Positions 1 through 8,416 of a stretch of DNA of 34,959 nt are shown in pieces (position 1 is the stretch's first letter; each line of letters opens with the position of its first letter). A model generated the notes under the pieces. It did not search any database, had not been told where the DNA came from, and was given only the letters and a program-made list of their open reading frames with translations. This DNA is from a virus. The translations under genes and the position numbers were made by a program. The DNA is taken from positions 1 through 34,959 of the IMG/VR virus record IMGVR_UViG_3300027140_000007. The stretch is one strand, 5' to 3'.

Positions 1-1
1 G

Positions 2-241
2 GGCAATGTGAAGAAGACTGAGAAGGGAACGAGTCTTAAGAGGTGGCAGTCTGAGAAGTGGGTTGACACCAAAAGTGGTAAGCCATGTGGCGCAGGAGGA
101 AGTAATGAGTATTGTCGTCCTACAAAGCGTGTGTCTTCAAAGACACCAAAGACAAAGAGTGAAATTTCTCCTTCGAGACTTGCAGCAAAAAAAGCTGAGA
201 AGAGTAGAGTGGGAATGGGTAAAAGAGTTTCTAAAGTTTAG
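2..241 (+). CDS. Small basic phage protein, DUF5872-like (probably 5'-partial)
   Basis: Lys/Arg-rich protein of about 78 residues with a Cys-containing core: KWVDTKSGKPCG, then EYCRPTKRVS. The spacing of 'KWVD..GKPCG...CRP.KRVS' resembles the small domain I know as DUF5872, found in phages and large DNA viruses, whose function is unknown; the two Cys could bind a metal, but that is inference. The frame is open to the left window edge. The only in-frame start visible is GTG at 8, with no room for a leader, so the true start probably lies upstream. It ends in TAG just before a promoter-like TAnnTTTG. Bases 131-146 form a small inverted repeat that recurs elsewhere in the window (see the repeat entries). 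Confidence 0.6.
   Translation, partial: GNVKKTEKGTSLKRWQSEKWVDTKSGKPCGAGGSNEYCRPTKRVSSKTPKTKSEISPSRLAAKKAEKSRVGMGKRVSKV
131..146. repeat. 16-base inverted repeat, copy 1
   Basis: GTGTCTTCAAAGACAC: 7-base arms around a two-base centre. The identical 16-mer is at 17570-17585 in another gene and another codon phase, and a one-base variant forms the terminator stem at 24655-24670. Here it lies inside a coding region and encodes Val-Ser-Ser-Lys-Thr-Pro, so a regulatory role is unproven. Confidence 0.5.
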
Positions 242-249
242 TATATTTG
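242..249 (+). promoter_or_regulatory. Bacteroidota-type -7 promoter element plus A-rich leader
   Basis: TATATTTG fits the Bacteroidota -7 consensus TAnnTTTG and begins one base after the preceding stop codon. The start codon at 274 lies 25 bases beyond it. The leader at 256-273 (AATCTTAAATCAAATCAA) resembles leaders before 15867, 22091 and 24708. I see no convincing -33 TTTG. Confidence 0.5.
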
Positions 250-273
250 TTTCATAATCTTAAATCAAATCAA

Positions 274-684
274 ATGGCACAAAAAGTCACAAAAACAAAC
301 GCTGAATTGCTTGAGTTAGTTCGTAACCTGAATATGACTCCTGCAGAGAAAGGCAGCAAAAAAGAGGCAAAGCTTAAAAAAATTGCCGAAAAAATTAAAA
401 AGCTCTTTGAAGAGTACAACGAACAACGTGAAGACATTCGTCTTGACCATGCTTTCACAGCACCTAACGGAGTGTTAGAGCTGAACGAAAAGGGTGAATA
501 CAAATTCACTAAGGATGGTATCAAGGCAATGGCTAAGGACATGAAGACGCTACTTGATAAAGAGTTTGACTTTTATCAATTTACTTTTTCAACCGAAGGC
601 ATTGATGACTTGCACTTCCTCGCAGGATGGGTAGAAGGCATTGAGGCCGAGAAACCATCCGAAGAAGATGAGCAAGTTCAGTAA
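274..684 (+). CDS. Hypothetical helical phage protein
   Basis: A 136-residue protein that I do not recognise. Residues 1-55 are rich in Lys, Glu and Leu and probably helical (KKEAKLKKIAEKIKKLFEEY). The middle is mixed and the C-terminus strongly acidic (EKPSEEDEQ). There is no signal peptide or membrane segment. I chose ATG 274 over the upstream TTG at 247 because 247 lies inside the promoter-like TATATTTG and because ATG follows the A-rich leader shared with other genes here. The 3' end overlaps the next small gene by 17 bases in a different frame, so the two are likely co-transcribed and translationally coupled. Confidence 0.75.
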   Translation: MAQKVTKTNAELLELVRNLNMTPAEKGSKKEAKLKKIAEKIKKLFEEYNEQREDIRLDHAFTAPNGVLELNEKGEYKFTKDGIKAMAKDMKTLLDKEFDFYQFTFSTEGIDDLHFLAGWVEGIEAEKPSEEDEQVQ

Positions 685-817
685 GCTGTCAGATAAGATA
701 CAAAAGAAACAAGGCATCAGTTCCAAAAGAGCTGATGCCATTGTTGCTTCTATAGGTCGCAAGAAATATGGCAAAACTAAGTTTCAAAAAATGGCAAGCA
801 ATGCAAGAAAAAAGTAA
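668..817 (+). CDS. Small basic protein with C-terminal KKYGKxKFQKMA motif
   Basis: A 49-residue protein starting at ATG 668. It is Lys/Arg-rich, with a short helix (ISSKRADAIVASIGRKK) and the ending KYGKTKFQKMASNARKK. Small basic proteins ending in a similar 'R/K-(Y/F)GK..F..MA..GRK' pattern are common in phages of Bacteroidota; their role is unknown, and nucleic acid or virion binding is a guess from charge. It starts inside the preceding gene (17-base overlap) and its end overlaps the next gene, so three consecutive genes use three reading frames. The recognisable C-terminus and the coupled arrangement support it as real. Confidence 0.7.
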   Translation: MSKFSKLSDKIQKKQGISSKRADAIVASIGRKKYGKTKFQKMASNARKK

Positions 818-983
818 AGGGCTCGGTGATACTATCGAAAAGATTACTACTGCTACCGGCATAAAAAAAGTTGTCGAGACAGTAGCTAAAGCTACAGGTA
901 AAGACTGTGGTTGCAATAAAAGACGTGACGCACTTAATCGTGCGTTTCCATATCAGAACAATGAAACTAAAAAAACAAATTAA
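801..983 (+). CDS. Small conserved phage protein with GLGDTIEKIT and CGC motifs
   Basis: A 60-residue protein with GLGDTIEKITTATGIKKVVE near its start and a C-terminal DCGCNKRRDALNRAFPY. I recall the pair 'GLGDTIEKIT..TGIK' and 'DCGC..R...LN..FPY' from small proteins of Bacteroidota phages; the function is unknown. The CGC pair could bind metal or form a disulfide. I chose ATG 801 because the family normally starts just before GLGDTI. ATG 768 would add 11 residues (MAKLSFKKWQA) and enlarge the overlap with the preceding gene from 17 to 50 bases. The next gene follows after two bases. Confidence 0.7.
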   Translation: MQEKSKGLGDTIEKITTATGIKKVVETVAKATGKDCGCNKRRDALNRAFPYQNNETKKTN

Positions 984-985
984 AA

Positions 986-1243
986 ATGGCATATCAAAAA
1001 TTACAACCGTCAAGAGCTTCTGTTGTTACCAAAAGTGACACAGTTGATATTCCGAATCCGGGTAATGGAGAGGTTGAGGGATGCGTTTTGTATGTAGGCA
1101 CAGGAGGAACACTTCGTGTTCTTACTGCAGCAGGTGATGATATTACCTTTACAAACGTACCTAATGGAACATTCTTTCCCGTTCAAGTGATTCGTGTATT
1201 CGCATCAACAACAGACGCAACTAATATTATTGCATTATGGTAA
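986..1243 (+). CDS. Small conserved phage beta-rich protein
   Basis: An 85-residue protein with no Lys/Glu-rich helix and a beta-strand pattern: SRASVVTKSDTVDIP, GCVLYVGTGGTLRVLTAAG, then PNGTFFPVQVIRVFA and a final ALW. This 'LYVGTGG.LRV.T..GDD..F..V..GTF.PVQV.RV' layout is a recurrent small phage protein, often next to lysis or structural genes. A virion or spike-base role is plausible but unproven. ATG 986 follows the preceding stop by two bases with an A-rich approach. No membrane segment is present. Confidence 0.75.
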   Translation: MAYQKLQPSRASVVTKSDTVDIPNPGNGEVEGCVLYVGTGGTLRVLTAAGDDITFTNVPNGTFFPVQVIRVFASTTDATNIIALW

Positions 1244-1265
1244 TCGCAATTACAATACAAGTGAG

Positions 1266-1553
1266 ATGAATCCTCAAGAAAACAATAGACTTGATTATAT
1301 GGCAGCAGAGTTAGATGCACTTAAAAGTGATGTGGCAGAAGTAAAGGCAATCGTAAAAGACATGCACCATCTGCTCGCAGGTAATCCAATTGACAAAGAT
1401 TCAAATGGTTTGATTGGAGATTTCAAGCAAGTGAAGAGAGAGTTTTATGCTTTGAAAGCAGAAATTAAAAAGTATAAAACATATTTCTATGCAATTGTAA
1501 CACTTATAGGTATTGGCGTTCTTAAAGTAATTATTGATTTTTTAAAAGGGTAG
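1266..1553 (+). CDS. Coiled-coil protein with C-terminal membrane anchor (lysis-associated)
   Basis: A 95-residue protein. Residues 8-38 and 52-70 have heptad-like helices (AAELDALKSDVAEVKAIVK), separated by a turn (NPIDKDSNGLI). Residues 72-93 form one hydrophobic membrane segment (YFYAIVTLIGIGVLKVIIDF). This plan is seen in phage haemolysin/holin-accessory proteins of the XhlA type, and the gene lies just before the endolysin and holin, so a lysis-accessory role is likely but inferred. ATG 1266 was preferred to the upstream ATG 1194, which would overlap the previous gene by 50 bases and add an unrelated polar stretch. Confidence 0.7.
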   Translation: MNPQENNRLDYMAAELDALKSDVAEVKAIVKDMHHLLAGNPIDKDSNGLIGDFKQVKREFYALKAEIKKYKTYFYAIVTLIGIGVLKVIIDFLKG

Positions 1554-1555
1554 TG

Positions 1556-1678
1556 ATGGCAAAAAGTGTTTCAAGTGTAAAGAAGATAAGTTTTGGCAAA
1601 CGTAAAAGAGGTGTTGCCAAGAAGTCTTACAACAAACACAGTCCAAAACCAAAACCATATAGGGGGCAAGGAAGATGA
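1556..1678 (+). CDS. 40-residue basic protein in the lysis cassette
   Basis: ATG 1556 opens a 40-residue frame that begins two bases after the preceding stop and ends in an ATGA overlap with the endolysin start. The product is highly basic: VSSVKKISFGKRKRGVAKKS, then a Pro/Lys segment and the ending PYRGQGR. Similar small phage proteins ending in 'YRGQGR' come to mind, but their function is unknown. The exact fit between its neighbours, with no unused bases, supports it as real. It has no membrane segment, so it is not a holin or spanin. Confidence 0.65.
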   Translation: MAKSVSSVKKISFGKRKRGVAKKSYNKHSPKPKPYRGQGR

Positions 1679-2136
1679 AAATATCAGAACACTTATCACT
1701 CGCTGAAGTAACAAGAAGTGAAACAGCAAAGCGCAAAGGGATTAGTAACAATCCAACTGCTGAACATCTTGAGAATTTCAAGTTGTTGGCTGAGAATGTA
1801 TTTGAGGAGATAAGAGCGCACTTCGGTGTGCCTATCCATATCAGCTCCGGCTATCGCAGCAAGGAGCTTAATGATGCGATTGGTGGCAGCCATACATCAC
1901 AGCATAGCAAAGGTCAGGCTATTGACATTGATATGGATGGTAGTGGAGATGGTGTTAGTAATGCTGACATTTATAATTTTATCAAGGACAACCTTGAGTT
2001 TGACCAATTGATTTGGGAGTTTGGTACAGATGCAAATCCTGATTGGGTGCATGTGTCTTATGCTAAAGGAAAGAATCGTAAGCAAAAATTAAAAGCAATT
2101 AAGGTAAATAAAAAGACTCAATACATCGCAATATGA
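1675..2136 (+). CDS. Endolysin, peptidase M15-type (M15A/M15_3)
   Basis: A 153-residue protein of the zinc D-Ala-D-Ala-type carboxypeptidase fold (peptidase M15), used by phages to cut peptidoglycan peptide crosslinks at lysis. The motifs are clear: SSGYRS at 57-62, the zinc-binding H77 and D84 in SQHSKGQAIDID, and the last zinc ligand H126 in DWVHVSY, with a likely catalytic acid between them (for example E115 in LIWEFG). The N-terminus (LSLAEVTRSETAKRKGI) matches the usual lead-in of the M15_3 group. No signal peptide is present, so access to the wall would need the downstream holin. It overlaps both neighbours by four bases, marking a coupled lysis operon. Exact bond specificity cannot be told from sequence alone. 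Confidence 0.92.
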   Translation: MKISEHLSLAEVTRSETAKRKGISNNPTAEHLENFKLLAENVFEEIRAHFGVPIHISSGYRSKELNDAIGGSHTSQHSKGQAIDIDMDGSGDGVSNADIYNFIKDNLEFDQLIWEFGTDANPDWVHVSYAKGKNRKQKLKAIKVNKKTQYIAI

Positions 2137-2591
2137 GTGACAAGAAGAAGTTTAAAGACACCAAGGTTGGTCAGTTTCTTAAGACCAAAGCGCCCAATAT
2201 CTTGGCGAAAGTTGGTGACTTGCTTCCTGACTCAGGTGTTTTGGGTATTGTAAAGAATTTAGTTGATAAATCTCCCGAACTTAGCCCTGCTGATAAAGCT
2301 GCAGCGCATGAACAACTTAAAGAGCTTTATGCGTTAGAGGTGCAGGATAGGGAGTCTGCACGCACACGTGAGGTTGAAATAGCGAAGACGGGTAAGTTTG
2401 ATTTTTTATTTAACCTTACCGGTCTTATTGGATTAGGCGTTTTTGTTTTCATTGTTTACGCCATTGTCTATCTTGATATACCAAAAGAAAATAAAGAATT
2501 ATTTATACACTTAATAGGAATTGCGGAGGGTGTTGTGCTTTCAATCTTTGGATATTATTTCGGTAGTGCAGTGAAGAAAAATACTCAGTAA
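2133..2591 (+). CDS. Holin-like membrane protein
   Basis: A 152-residue protein whose N-terminal half is soluble and helical and contains QDRESARTREVEIAK, a DR.SAR.RE pattern I associate with a phage holin family. Two membrane segments follow, at about 91-114 (FLFNLTGLIGLGVFVFIVYA) and 123-146 (LFIHLIGIAEGVVLSIFGYY), and a short positive tail. Its place right after the endolysin, overlapping by four bases, supports a pore-forming role that lets the endolysin reach the periplasm. The start is ATG 2133. It shares the final base of its stop codon with the ATG of the giant fibre gene. Confidence 0.82.
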   Translation: MSDKKKFKDTKVGQFLKTKAPNILAKVGDLLPDSGVLGIVKNLVDKSPELSPADKAAAHEQLKELYALEVQDRESARTREVEIAKTGKFDFLFNLTGLIGLGVFVFIVYAIVYLDIPKENKELFIHLIGIAEGVVLSIFGYYFGSAVKKNTQ

Positions 2592-5500
2592 TGGCACGGA
2601 TAAGTACATACCCCATAATAGTTACTCCTACGCTGAACGATTTATTAATCGGTACAGACGTAGAGAACTTGAACAATACGAAGAATTTTACCGTTGCCGA
2701 GCTTGGCAATACTATAGGTCAATTCTATGTTCCTTATGTTGGCGCTACAGGCAACGTAAATCTTGGAGCATTTAGTATAGAGGCAGCAGCATTCATTGTT
2801 CCGGGCGGTCTTGCTTCACAATTTGTGAAGGCTGATGGCTCTTTAGACAGTACTGCATACACTCCTGAGACAAGAACGCTTACAATTAATGGTACAACCT
2901 ACGACTTATCGGCTGATAGGACATGGGATTTGCCTACAATTGACACGCTTACTACGCTTGGAACGGGTGGAGCCGCCACATATATTGGCAAAACGCTCAA
3001 TATCCCAATCTATCAGTCGCAGGGAGACTATATTACGCAGCTTTCGGGTGAGGCAACAGCTCTTGGCCCGGGCAATGCTACGATTACCCTCGACAATATG
3101 GCCGTTATAACCAAGGTATTGACGGGATTAAACATCACAGGTGGTACTGTAGTGTCTACAGACAGCATAGTTACAGCTTTTGGTAAGGTACAGAACCAAA
3201 TTAATAGCCTTGTTGGTGGCGTTCAATACCAAGGTACATGGGATGCAGCTACCAACACACCCTTTTTGCAGAGTTCTGTAGGCACAAAGGGCTACTACTA
3301 CGTAGTAAGTGTACCGGGTAACACCAACTTGAACGGAGTTACTGATTGGAGGCTTGGTGATTGGGCTATTTTTGATGGTACAGCATGGAGTAAGGTTGAC
3401 AATACTGACGCAGTTGTAAGCGTAAACGGATACACAGGTGCGGTTGTGCTTACTTACAGTGATGTAGGTGCGCCTCCGTCTACAAGAACCCTTACTATTA
3501 ATGGAACAGGGTATGATTTGAGTGCAGATAGGTCATGGACAGTGGGTGATGTACGTACAGATGGTTCTTATGCTAACCCTGCGTGGATAACTTCACTTGG
3601 TTGGAGTAAAATTACCAACACACCAACTACAATTGCAGGTTATGGCATCACTGATGCAGTTGATGATAGCACTACTCTGACTATAAACGGTGTTAGCTAC
3701 GACCTTTCAGCAAACAGGACGTGGAATGTAGGAACAGTTACGAGCATTGCTACAAATGGCCCTCTTACAGGTGGCACAATCACGGGTTCGGGCACAATCG
3801 GTATAACTCAAGCAGGTCCAACATCAGATGGATACCTTAGTGCTGCTGATTGGAATGAGTTTAATACAAAACTAAACGACCTTAGCGCAACAGCCCCTAT
3901 TACTTATGTAGGAAATGTTATAGGTATTACACAGTCAGGCGCAAGTTCAAATGGATATTTGAGTTCAACAGATTGGAACACGTTTAACAACAAGCAAGAT
4001 GCGCTTGTTAACCCGGTTACAGGTACAGGTACAGCTTATGTACTACCAATGTGGAGCGGTGCTACAACACTTACCAATAGCCCACTGTCTTATGTAGCTG
4101 ATACGTTTACTTTTCAGTATAATAGTGCCACAGGTGGTGTGGTTACGTTTACAAATGGCGGCTTAACGTCTTATGCGTACACTATTACAATGAACAACTT
4201 TGGTTCTCCAAGGTCAACTGTTCATAGTTACACTGATGGTGTAGTATCTCAAGTGATTGGGAGCACACAGGTATCAAAAATATTCGCTAATGGAAACACT
4301 ATTATTGGTGATGGTATTAACGACACAGGATATAAACTTACTGTAGAGGGAAATCTTTATATTGAGACGATTATAAACGCAACTACTGACACAGATAAAT
4401 TTTTAGTATCTGATTCAGGGGTTATTAAGTACAGGACAGGTAGTGAGGTGCTCGGTGATATTGGTGCTGTACCTACAACAAGACAGCTCACTATCAATGG
4501 GACCTCCTACGACTTGTCCGCAGACAGAACATGGAGCGTAGGTACAGTTACTTCAGTAGATATGAGTGTGCCTGCAGGGTTTACCATTTCCGGAAACCCT
4601 GTTACAGGCGCAGGAACTCTTGCGGTAGCATTTGCTTCAGGGTATTCTTTACCTACTAACGCAAGTCAGGGTACTTGGGACACTGCTTACAATAGAAGTC
4701 TTACTTCTGCTGCAGTTACCGGTACAGTAACAAAAACATTAACACTTAATCAGCAGGATGGAGGAACCATCACTGCATCATGGACTGATTACGATACCGC
4801 CCCGGTGACAAGTGTGTTCGGAAGGACAGGGGCCGTTATAGCTCAGTCAGGAGATTACTCAACGACCCTTGTTACCGAGGGCACTAATTTATATTTTACA
4901 GACGCACGTTCACGTGCGGCTATCAGCCTTACTACCGTGGGTAGTAGTGGCCCTGCAACATACAGCAATCTTACGGGGGTATTTAATATCCCTAATTATG
5001 GGTCTGCTTTGACAGGATACGTTCCATATACCGGGGCTACGCAAGACGTAAATATCGGTACGTATGGGCTTATTACTGATTTTGTTAGATATAATCTATC
5101 GAGCAGCAATATTCCTTCTGCTGAAGGAGTAATGTGGTGGGATAATATTGAGGGAACAATTAGACTTTCTCTCAAAGGAAATACATATAATCTTCCAATT
5201 GGAGAGAGTGTTGTAGCGAGAGTGCGCAATAGCACCGGAGGTAATCTATCAAGAACAGCTTATCAAGCTGTAAGGGTTGCAGGTGCGCAAGGACAAAGAC
5301 TTGCTGTTGCATTGGCTCAAGCTAACAACGACCCTAATAGCGCATCTACACTTGGATTGGTATGTGAAGACATATCAACTAATCAGGAAGGATTTATTGT
5401 AAACATCGGTCAGATTGTTAACGTAGATACTACAGGTAGCCTTCAAGGAGAGACTTGGCTTGATGGTAATGTATTATATCTGAGTCCAACTATACCGGGA

Positions 5501-8413
5501 GCTCTTACTAATGTTAAACCTGCTGCGCCTCAACATACCGTAATCATCGGATATGTAGAATATGCGCATGCTAATAACGGTAAGATATATGTTAAGGTAG
5601 ATAACGGATATGAGCTCGAGGAGCTACATGACGTTGCTCCAACTCCTTATGTAAATAATGGAGTGCTTTATCGTGACACAGCAACAAACCTTTGGAAGAG
5701 TGCAACTATTGCTACTCTTCTTGGATACACTCCGGCTAATCAGGCTATTACTCTTACCATTAATGGTACTACGTATGACCTTAGCGCCAATAGAACGTGG
5801 AACGTAGGTACAGTTACTTCAATTACTGCAGGCTCAGGTCTTGATGGTGGTACTATTACTACATCAGGCACTATCAGCCACGCAGATACTTCTTCTCAAA
5901 CAAGTGTTGACAATACGGGTGGATTCGTTATTCAAGATGTAACTCTTGATACATTTGGTCATGTAACAGGTCTTACAAGCACTGACTTTGACTTGAGGTA
6001 TGTGCCACTTACTCGTACACTAAACGGCCTTGCGCTATCTTCAAACCAAACATTTGCTACCGGAACAACAGGTACTGACTTTAATATTGTTAGTGCAGGT
6101 ACTGTTCATACGTTCAATATCCCTGATGCGTCAGCTTCAGCAAGAGGATTTGTGAACGCTACGACTCAGACAATAGGTGGTGCAAAAACATTTACGGCTT
6201 CCCCTACTGTTCCTTCTTTGTATTTGACAAATATGGGAGCAGGAAGCGGTGCGCTTTACTACAATACATTAGAGAGCAGACTTACGCTTGCCAACTACAA
6301 TGTAGGCGGTAAGTTGATGTTCGAGGTGAATGGTGGTAACTATACCATGTCATTAAATGCTGACTTAAGTGTTCAGCTTCTTGGCTACACTACCAATGGA
6401 ATACTGAAGACTTCAGGTTCAAATGGTACGCTGATAGTAGATACCACAGCTTATACGCCTCAGTCAAGAACGCTTACTATCAATGGCACTGCTTATGATT
6501 TAAGCGCTGACAGGTCATGGTCTGTTGGTACAGTGACAAGCGTAAACATGAGTGTTCCTACGGGATTTGTTATAGGTGGTAATCCTGTAACGTCAAGCGG
6601 TACACTTGCTTTGACTTTTGCTTCAGGATATAGCCTTCCAACAAATGCTAAGCAGGCCAATTGGGATACAGCATACGATAATCGAATTACATCTCTGACG
6701 ACTACAGGTACGAGTGGTGCAGCTACGTTGGTATCCAACGTGCTTAACATCCCTCAGTACCAAGCTCAGGGCAACTATATTACTTCACTGACGGGTGAAG
6801 CCACAGCGAGTGGACCGGGCGCAGCAAGTGTCACGCTCAGTAACTCTGCTGTTACGGGCAAAGTGCTTACAGGTCTTACAGTGACCGGCACAACAATCTC
6901 TGCTACAGATAGTATTCTTAGCGCTTTAGGAAAGCTTCAGGGTCAAGTGAATGACCTTGTAGGTGGCTTGCAGTATCAAGGTACTTGGAACGCATCAACA
7001 AATACTCCTACTATCACTTCAGGTGTCGGCACCGATGGATACTTTTACATTGTAAATGTAGCAGGTAACACGACTATTGACGGTGTTAGTGGTTGGCAGG
7101 TAGGGGATTGGATAGTTTTTCATGGGTCTGCTTGGCAGAAGGTGGACAATACTGAGTCTGTTACATCTGTAAATGGATTTACAGGTGCTGTAGTTCTTAC
7201 TACTTCAAACATTTCTGAAGGCACGAACCTTTATTTTACAGATAGCAGGGCTCGTTCTGCGATAAGTTTAACAACTACCGGAAACAGTGGTGCTGCTACT
7301 TACAGCAATTTAACAGGTGTTCTTAATGTTCCTCAGTATTCACTTGCAGGGCTTGGTGGTGTGCCTGATACTCGTCAGCTTACTATCAATGGTACTGCGT
7401 ACGACCTTAGCGCTAATAGGACATGGTCGGTTGGTACTGTAACAAGTATTGCTACTACAGGTCCTATTACAGGAGGAACGATTACAGGTAGTGGAACAAT
7501 TGGAATTACTCAAGCAACTACTTCTTCTAATGGTTATCTCAGCTCAACAGATTGGAATACATTTAATAATAAGCAAGCTGCCATCACACTTACTACTACA
7601 GGTAATAGTGGCGCAGCGACATTTGTAGGCGCTACACTTAATGTTCCTAATTATACGTTAGGTGGGTTGGGTGGTGTTCCTGAAACAAGAACAATAACTA
7701 TCAACGGCACAAGTTATGACCTGAGTGCTAACCGCACTTGGTCAGTAGGTACTGTTACCTCAATAACATTTAGCGGCCCGTTAACGGGCGGCACTATCAC
7801 AGGCTCAGGTACAGTTGGGATACTACAAGCAAGCGGTTCACAGAACGGATATTTGAGTTCAACTGATTGGACTACGTTCAATAACAAGCAGAATGCTATT
7901 TCAGTTACAGCTCCTATTACGCTTGTGGGTAGCACAATTGCTATCACACAGGCAGGTGCAAGCTCAAATGGCTATCTGTCGAGTACTGATTGGAATACGT
8001 TCAACAATAAGCAAGGAACCATAACACTGACGACCACGGGTACGAGTGGAGCGGCTACGTTTGGAGCAGGAAATATTTTAAATATACCTATCTATCAGAG
8101 CGTGCTGACCAATCCTGTTACCGGTACGGGTACGACAAATTATTTGTCGAAGTGGAATGGTACATCTTCGCTGACTGATAGTTTGCTTTATGATAGTGGT
8201 TCAGCGATAGGATTGGGTACAGCAACTGTTAATGCTGCAGCATTATTCCAAATGGATAGTACTACAAGAGGTTTATTGCCTCCACGTATGACACAGGCTC
8301 AGCGTCAGGCAATAGCAACTGTCCCTGAAGGGTTGATAGTTTATCAGACAAATGGTGTAATTGGTTTGTATATTTACGCTAACGGAACTTGGCGTTCACT
8401 CACAATGGTATAA
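2591..8413 (+). CDS. Giant repetitive tail fibre protein (1940 aa)
   Basis: A long fibrous protein, Thr/Gly/Ser/Asn-rich and nearly Cys-free, as in trimeric beta-fibres. Residues 1-40 form an attachment-like module containing LLIGTDVENLNNTKNFTV, also present in the 78-residue protein at 15600. The shaft repeats three motifs: TLTINGTxYDLSADRTW followed by VGTVTSI (eight copies), a GYLSSTDWNTFNNKQ unit (five copies) and a QYQGTW...VDNT.AVVSVNG domain (two copies, about residues 146-295 and 1396-1545). The last 56 residues carry RGLLPPRMTQAQRQAI and GLYIYANGTWRSL, a fibre end module common in phages of Bacteroidota. The likely role is receptor recognition at the tail. No chaperone or enzyme domain is visible. 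It starts directly at the holin stop, and the next fibre begins four bases after its own stop. Confidence 0.88.
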   Translation: MARISTYPIIVTPTLNDLLIGTDVENLNNTKNFTVAELGNTIGQFYVPYVGATGNVNLGAFSIEAAAFIVPGGLASQFVKADGSLDSTAYTPETRTLTINGTTYDLSADRTWDLPTIDTLTTLGTGGAATYIGKTLNIPIYQSQGDYITQLSGEATALGPGNATITLDNMAVITKVLTGLNITGGTVVSTDSIVTAFGKVQNQINSLVGGVQYQGTWDAATNTPFLQSSVGTKGYYYVVSVPGNTNLNGVTDWRLGDWAIFDGTAWSKVDNTDAVVSVNGYTGAVVLTYSDVGAPPSTRTLTINGTGYDLSADRSWTVGDVRTDGSYANPAWITSLGWSKITNTPTTIAGYGITDAVDDSTTLTINGVSYDLSANRTWNVGTVTSIATNGPLTGGTITGSGTIGITQAGPTSDGYLSAADWNEFNTKLNDLSATAPITYVGNVIGITQSGASSNGYLSSTDWNTFNNKQDALVNPVTGTGTAYVLPMWSGATTLTNSPLSYVADTFTFQYNSATGGVVTFTNGGLTSYAYTITMNNFGSPRSTVHSYTDGVVSQVIGSTQVSKIFANGNTIIGDGINDTGYKLTVEGNLYIETIINATTDTDKFLVSDSGVIKYRTGSEVLGDIGAVPTTRQLTINGTSYDLSADRTWSVGTVTSVDMSVPAGFTISGNPVTGAGTLAVAFASGYSLPTNASQGTWDTAYNRSLTSAAVTGTVTKTLTLNQQDGGTITASWTDYDTAPVTSVFGRTGAVIAQSGDYSTTLVTEGTNLYFTDARSRAAISLTTVGSSGPATYSNLTGVFNIPNYGSALTGYVPYTGATQDVNIGTYGLITDFVRYNLSSSNIPSAEGVMWWDNIEGTIRLSLKGNTYNLPIGESVVARVRNSTGGNLSRTAYQAVRVAGAQGQRLAVALAQANNDPNSASTLGLVCEDISTNQEGFIVNIGQIVNVDTTGSLQGETWLDGNVLYLSPTIPGALTNVKPAAPQHTVIIGYVEYAHANNGKIYVKVDNGYELEELHDVAPTPYVNNGVLYRDTATNLWKSATIATLLGYTPANQAITLTINGTTYDLSANRTWNVGTVTSITAGSGLDGGTITTSGTISHADTSSQTSVDNTGGFVIQDVTLDTFGHVTGLTSTDFDLRYVPLTRTLNGLALSSNQTFATGTTGTDFNIVSAGTVHTFNIPDASASARGFVNATTQTIGGAKTFTASPTVPSLYLTNMGAGSGALYYNTLESRLTLANYNVGGKLMFEVNGGNYTMSLNADLSVQLLGYTTNGILKTSGSNGTLIVDTTAYTPQSRTLTINGTAYDLSADRSWSVGTVTSVNMSVPTGFVIGGNPVTSSGTLALTFASGYSLPTNAKQANWDTAYDNRITSLTTTGTSGAATLVSNVLNIPQYQAQGNYITSLTGEATASGPGAASVTLSNSAVTGKVLTGLTVTGTTISATDSILSALGKLQGQVNDLVGGLQYQGTWNASTNTPTITSGVGTDGYFYIVNVAGNTTIDGVSGWQVGDWIVFHGSAWQKVDNTESVTSVNGFTGAVVLTTSNISEGTNLYFTDSRARSAISLTTTGNSGAATYSNLTGVLNVPQYSLAGLGGVPDTRQLTINGTAYDLSANRTWSVGTVTSIATTGPITGGTITGSGTIGITQATTSSNGYLSSTDWNTFNNKQAAITLTTTGNSGAATFVGATLNVPNYTLGGLGGVPETRTITINGTSYDLSANRTWSVGTVTSITFSGPLTGGTITGSGTVGILQASGSQNGYLSSTDWTTFNNKQNAISVTAPITLVGSTIAITQAGASSNGYLSSTDWNTFNNKQGTITLTTTGTSGAATFGAGNILNIPIYQSVLTNPVTGTGTTNYLSKWNGTSSLTDSLLYDSGSAIGLGTATVNAAALFQMDSTTRGLLPPRMTQAQRQAIATVPEGLIVYQTNGVIGLYIYANGTWRSLTMV
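3027..3470 (+). repeat. Fibre domain duplication, copy 1
   Basis: Encodes about 148 residues from YITQLSGEATALGPGNA to VVSVNGYTGAVVLTYSDVG. It is paired with 6775-7206, which keeps the order GEAT..GPG, LVGG.QYQGTW, VGT.GY.Y.V, GDW..F.G.AW.KVDNT and SVNG.TGAVVLT. The two copies are about 3.3 kb apart. Confidence 0.82.
6775..7206 (+). repeat. Fibre domain duplication, copy 2
   Basis: Encodes YITSLTGEATASGPGAA through TSVNGFTGAVVLTTSN and is the partner of 3027-3470. Protein similarity is high, while the nucleotides differ at many third codon positions, indicating an old duplication rather than a recent one. Confidence 0.82.
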
Positions 8414-8416
8414 GAT

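Larger units (their letters stand above)
2870..7740 (+). repeat. Eight degenerate copies of a TLTINGTxYDLS shaft repeat
   Basis: Copies start near 2870, 3480, 3674, 4478, 5750, 6465, 7372 and 7684. Each encodes about 19 residues of the pattern TLTINGT.YDLSA.R.W and most are followed by VGTVTSI. Codons differ between copies (for example different Ser, Leu and Arg codons), so the protein repeat is conserved more strictly than the DNA. Confidence 0.85.

Noticed and set aside
247-273. TTG start for the 274 gene
   Set aside because: It lies inside the promoter-like TATATTTG, and the ATG at 274 follows a leader shared with other genes.
1194-1265. Upstream ATG for the coiled-coil membrane protein
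   Set aside because: It would overlap the previous gene by 50 bases and add a polar Gln-rich segment unlike the rest; ATG 1266 fits the spacing.
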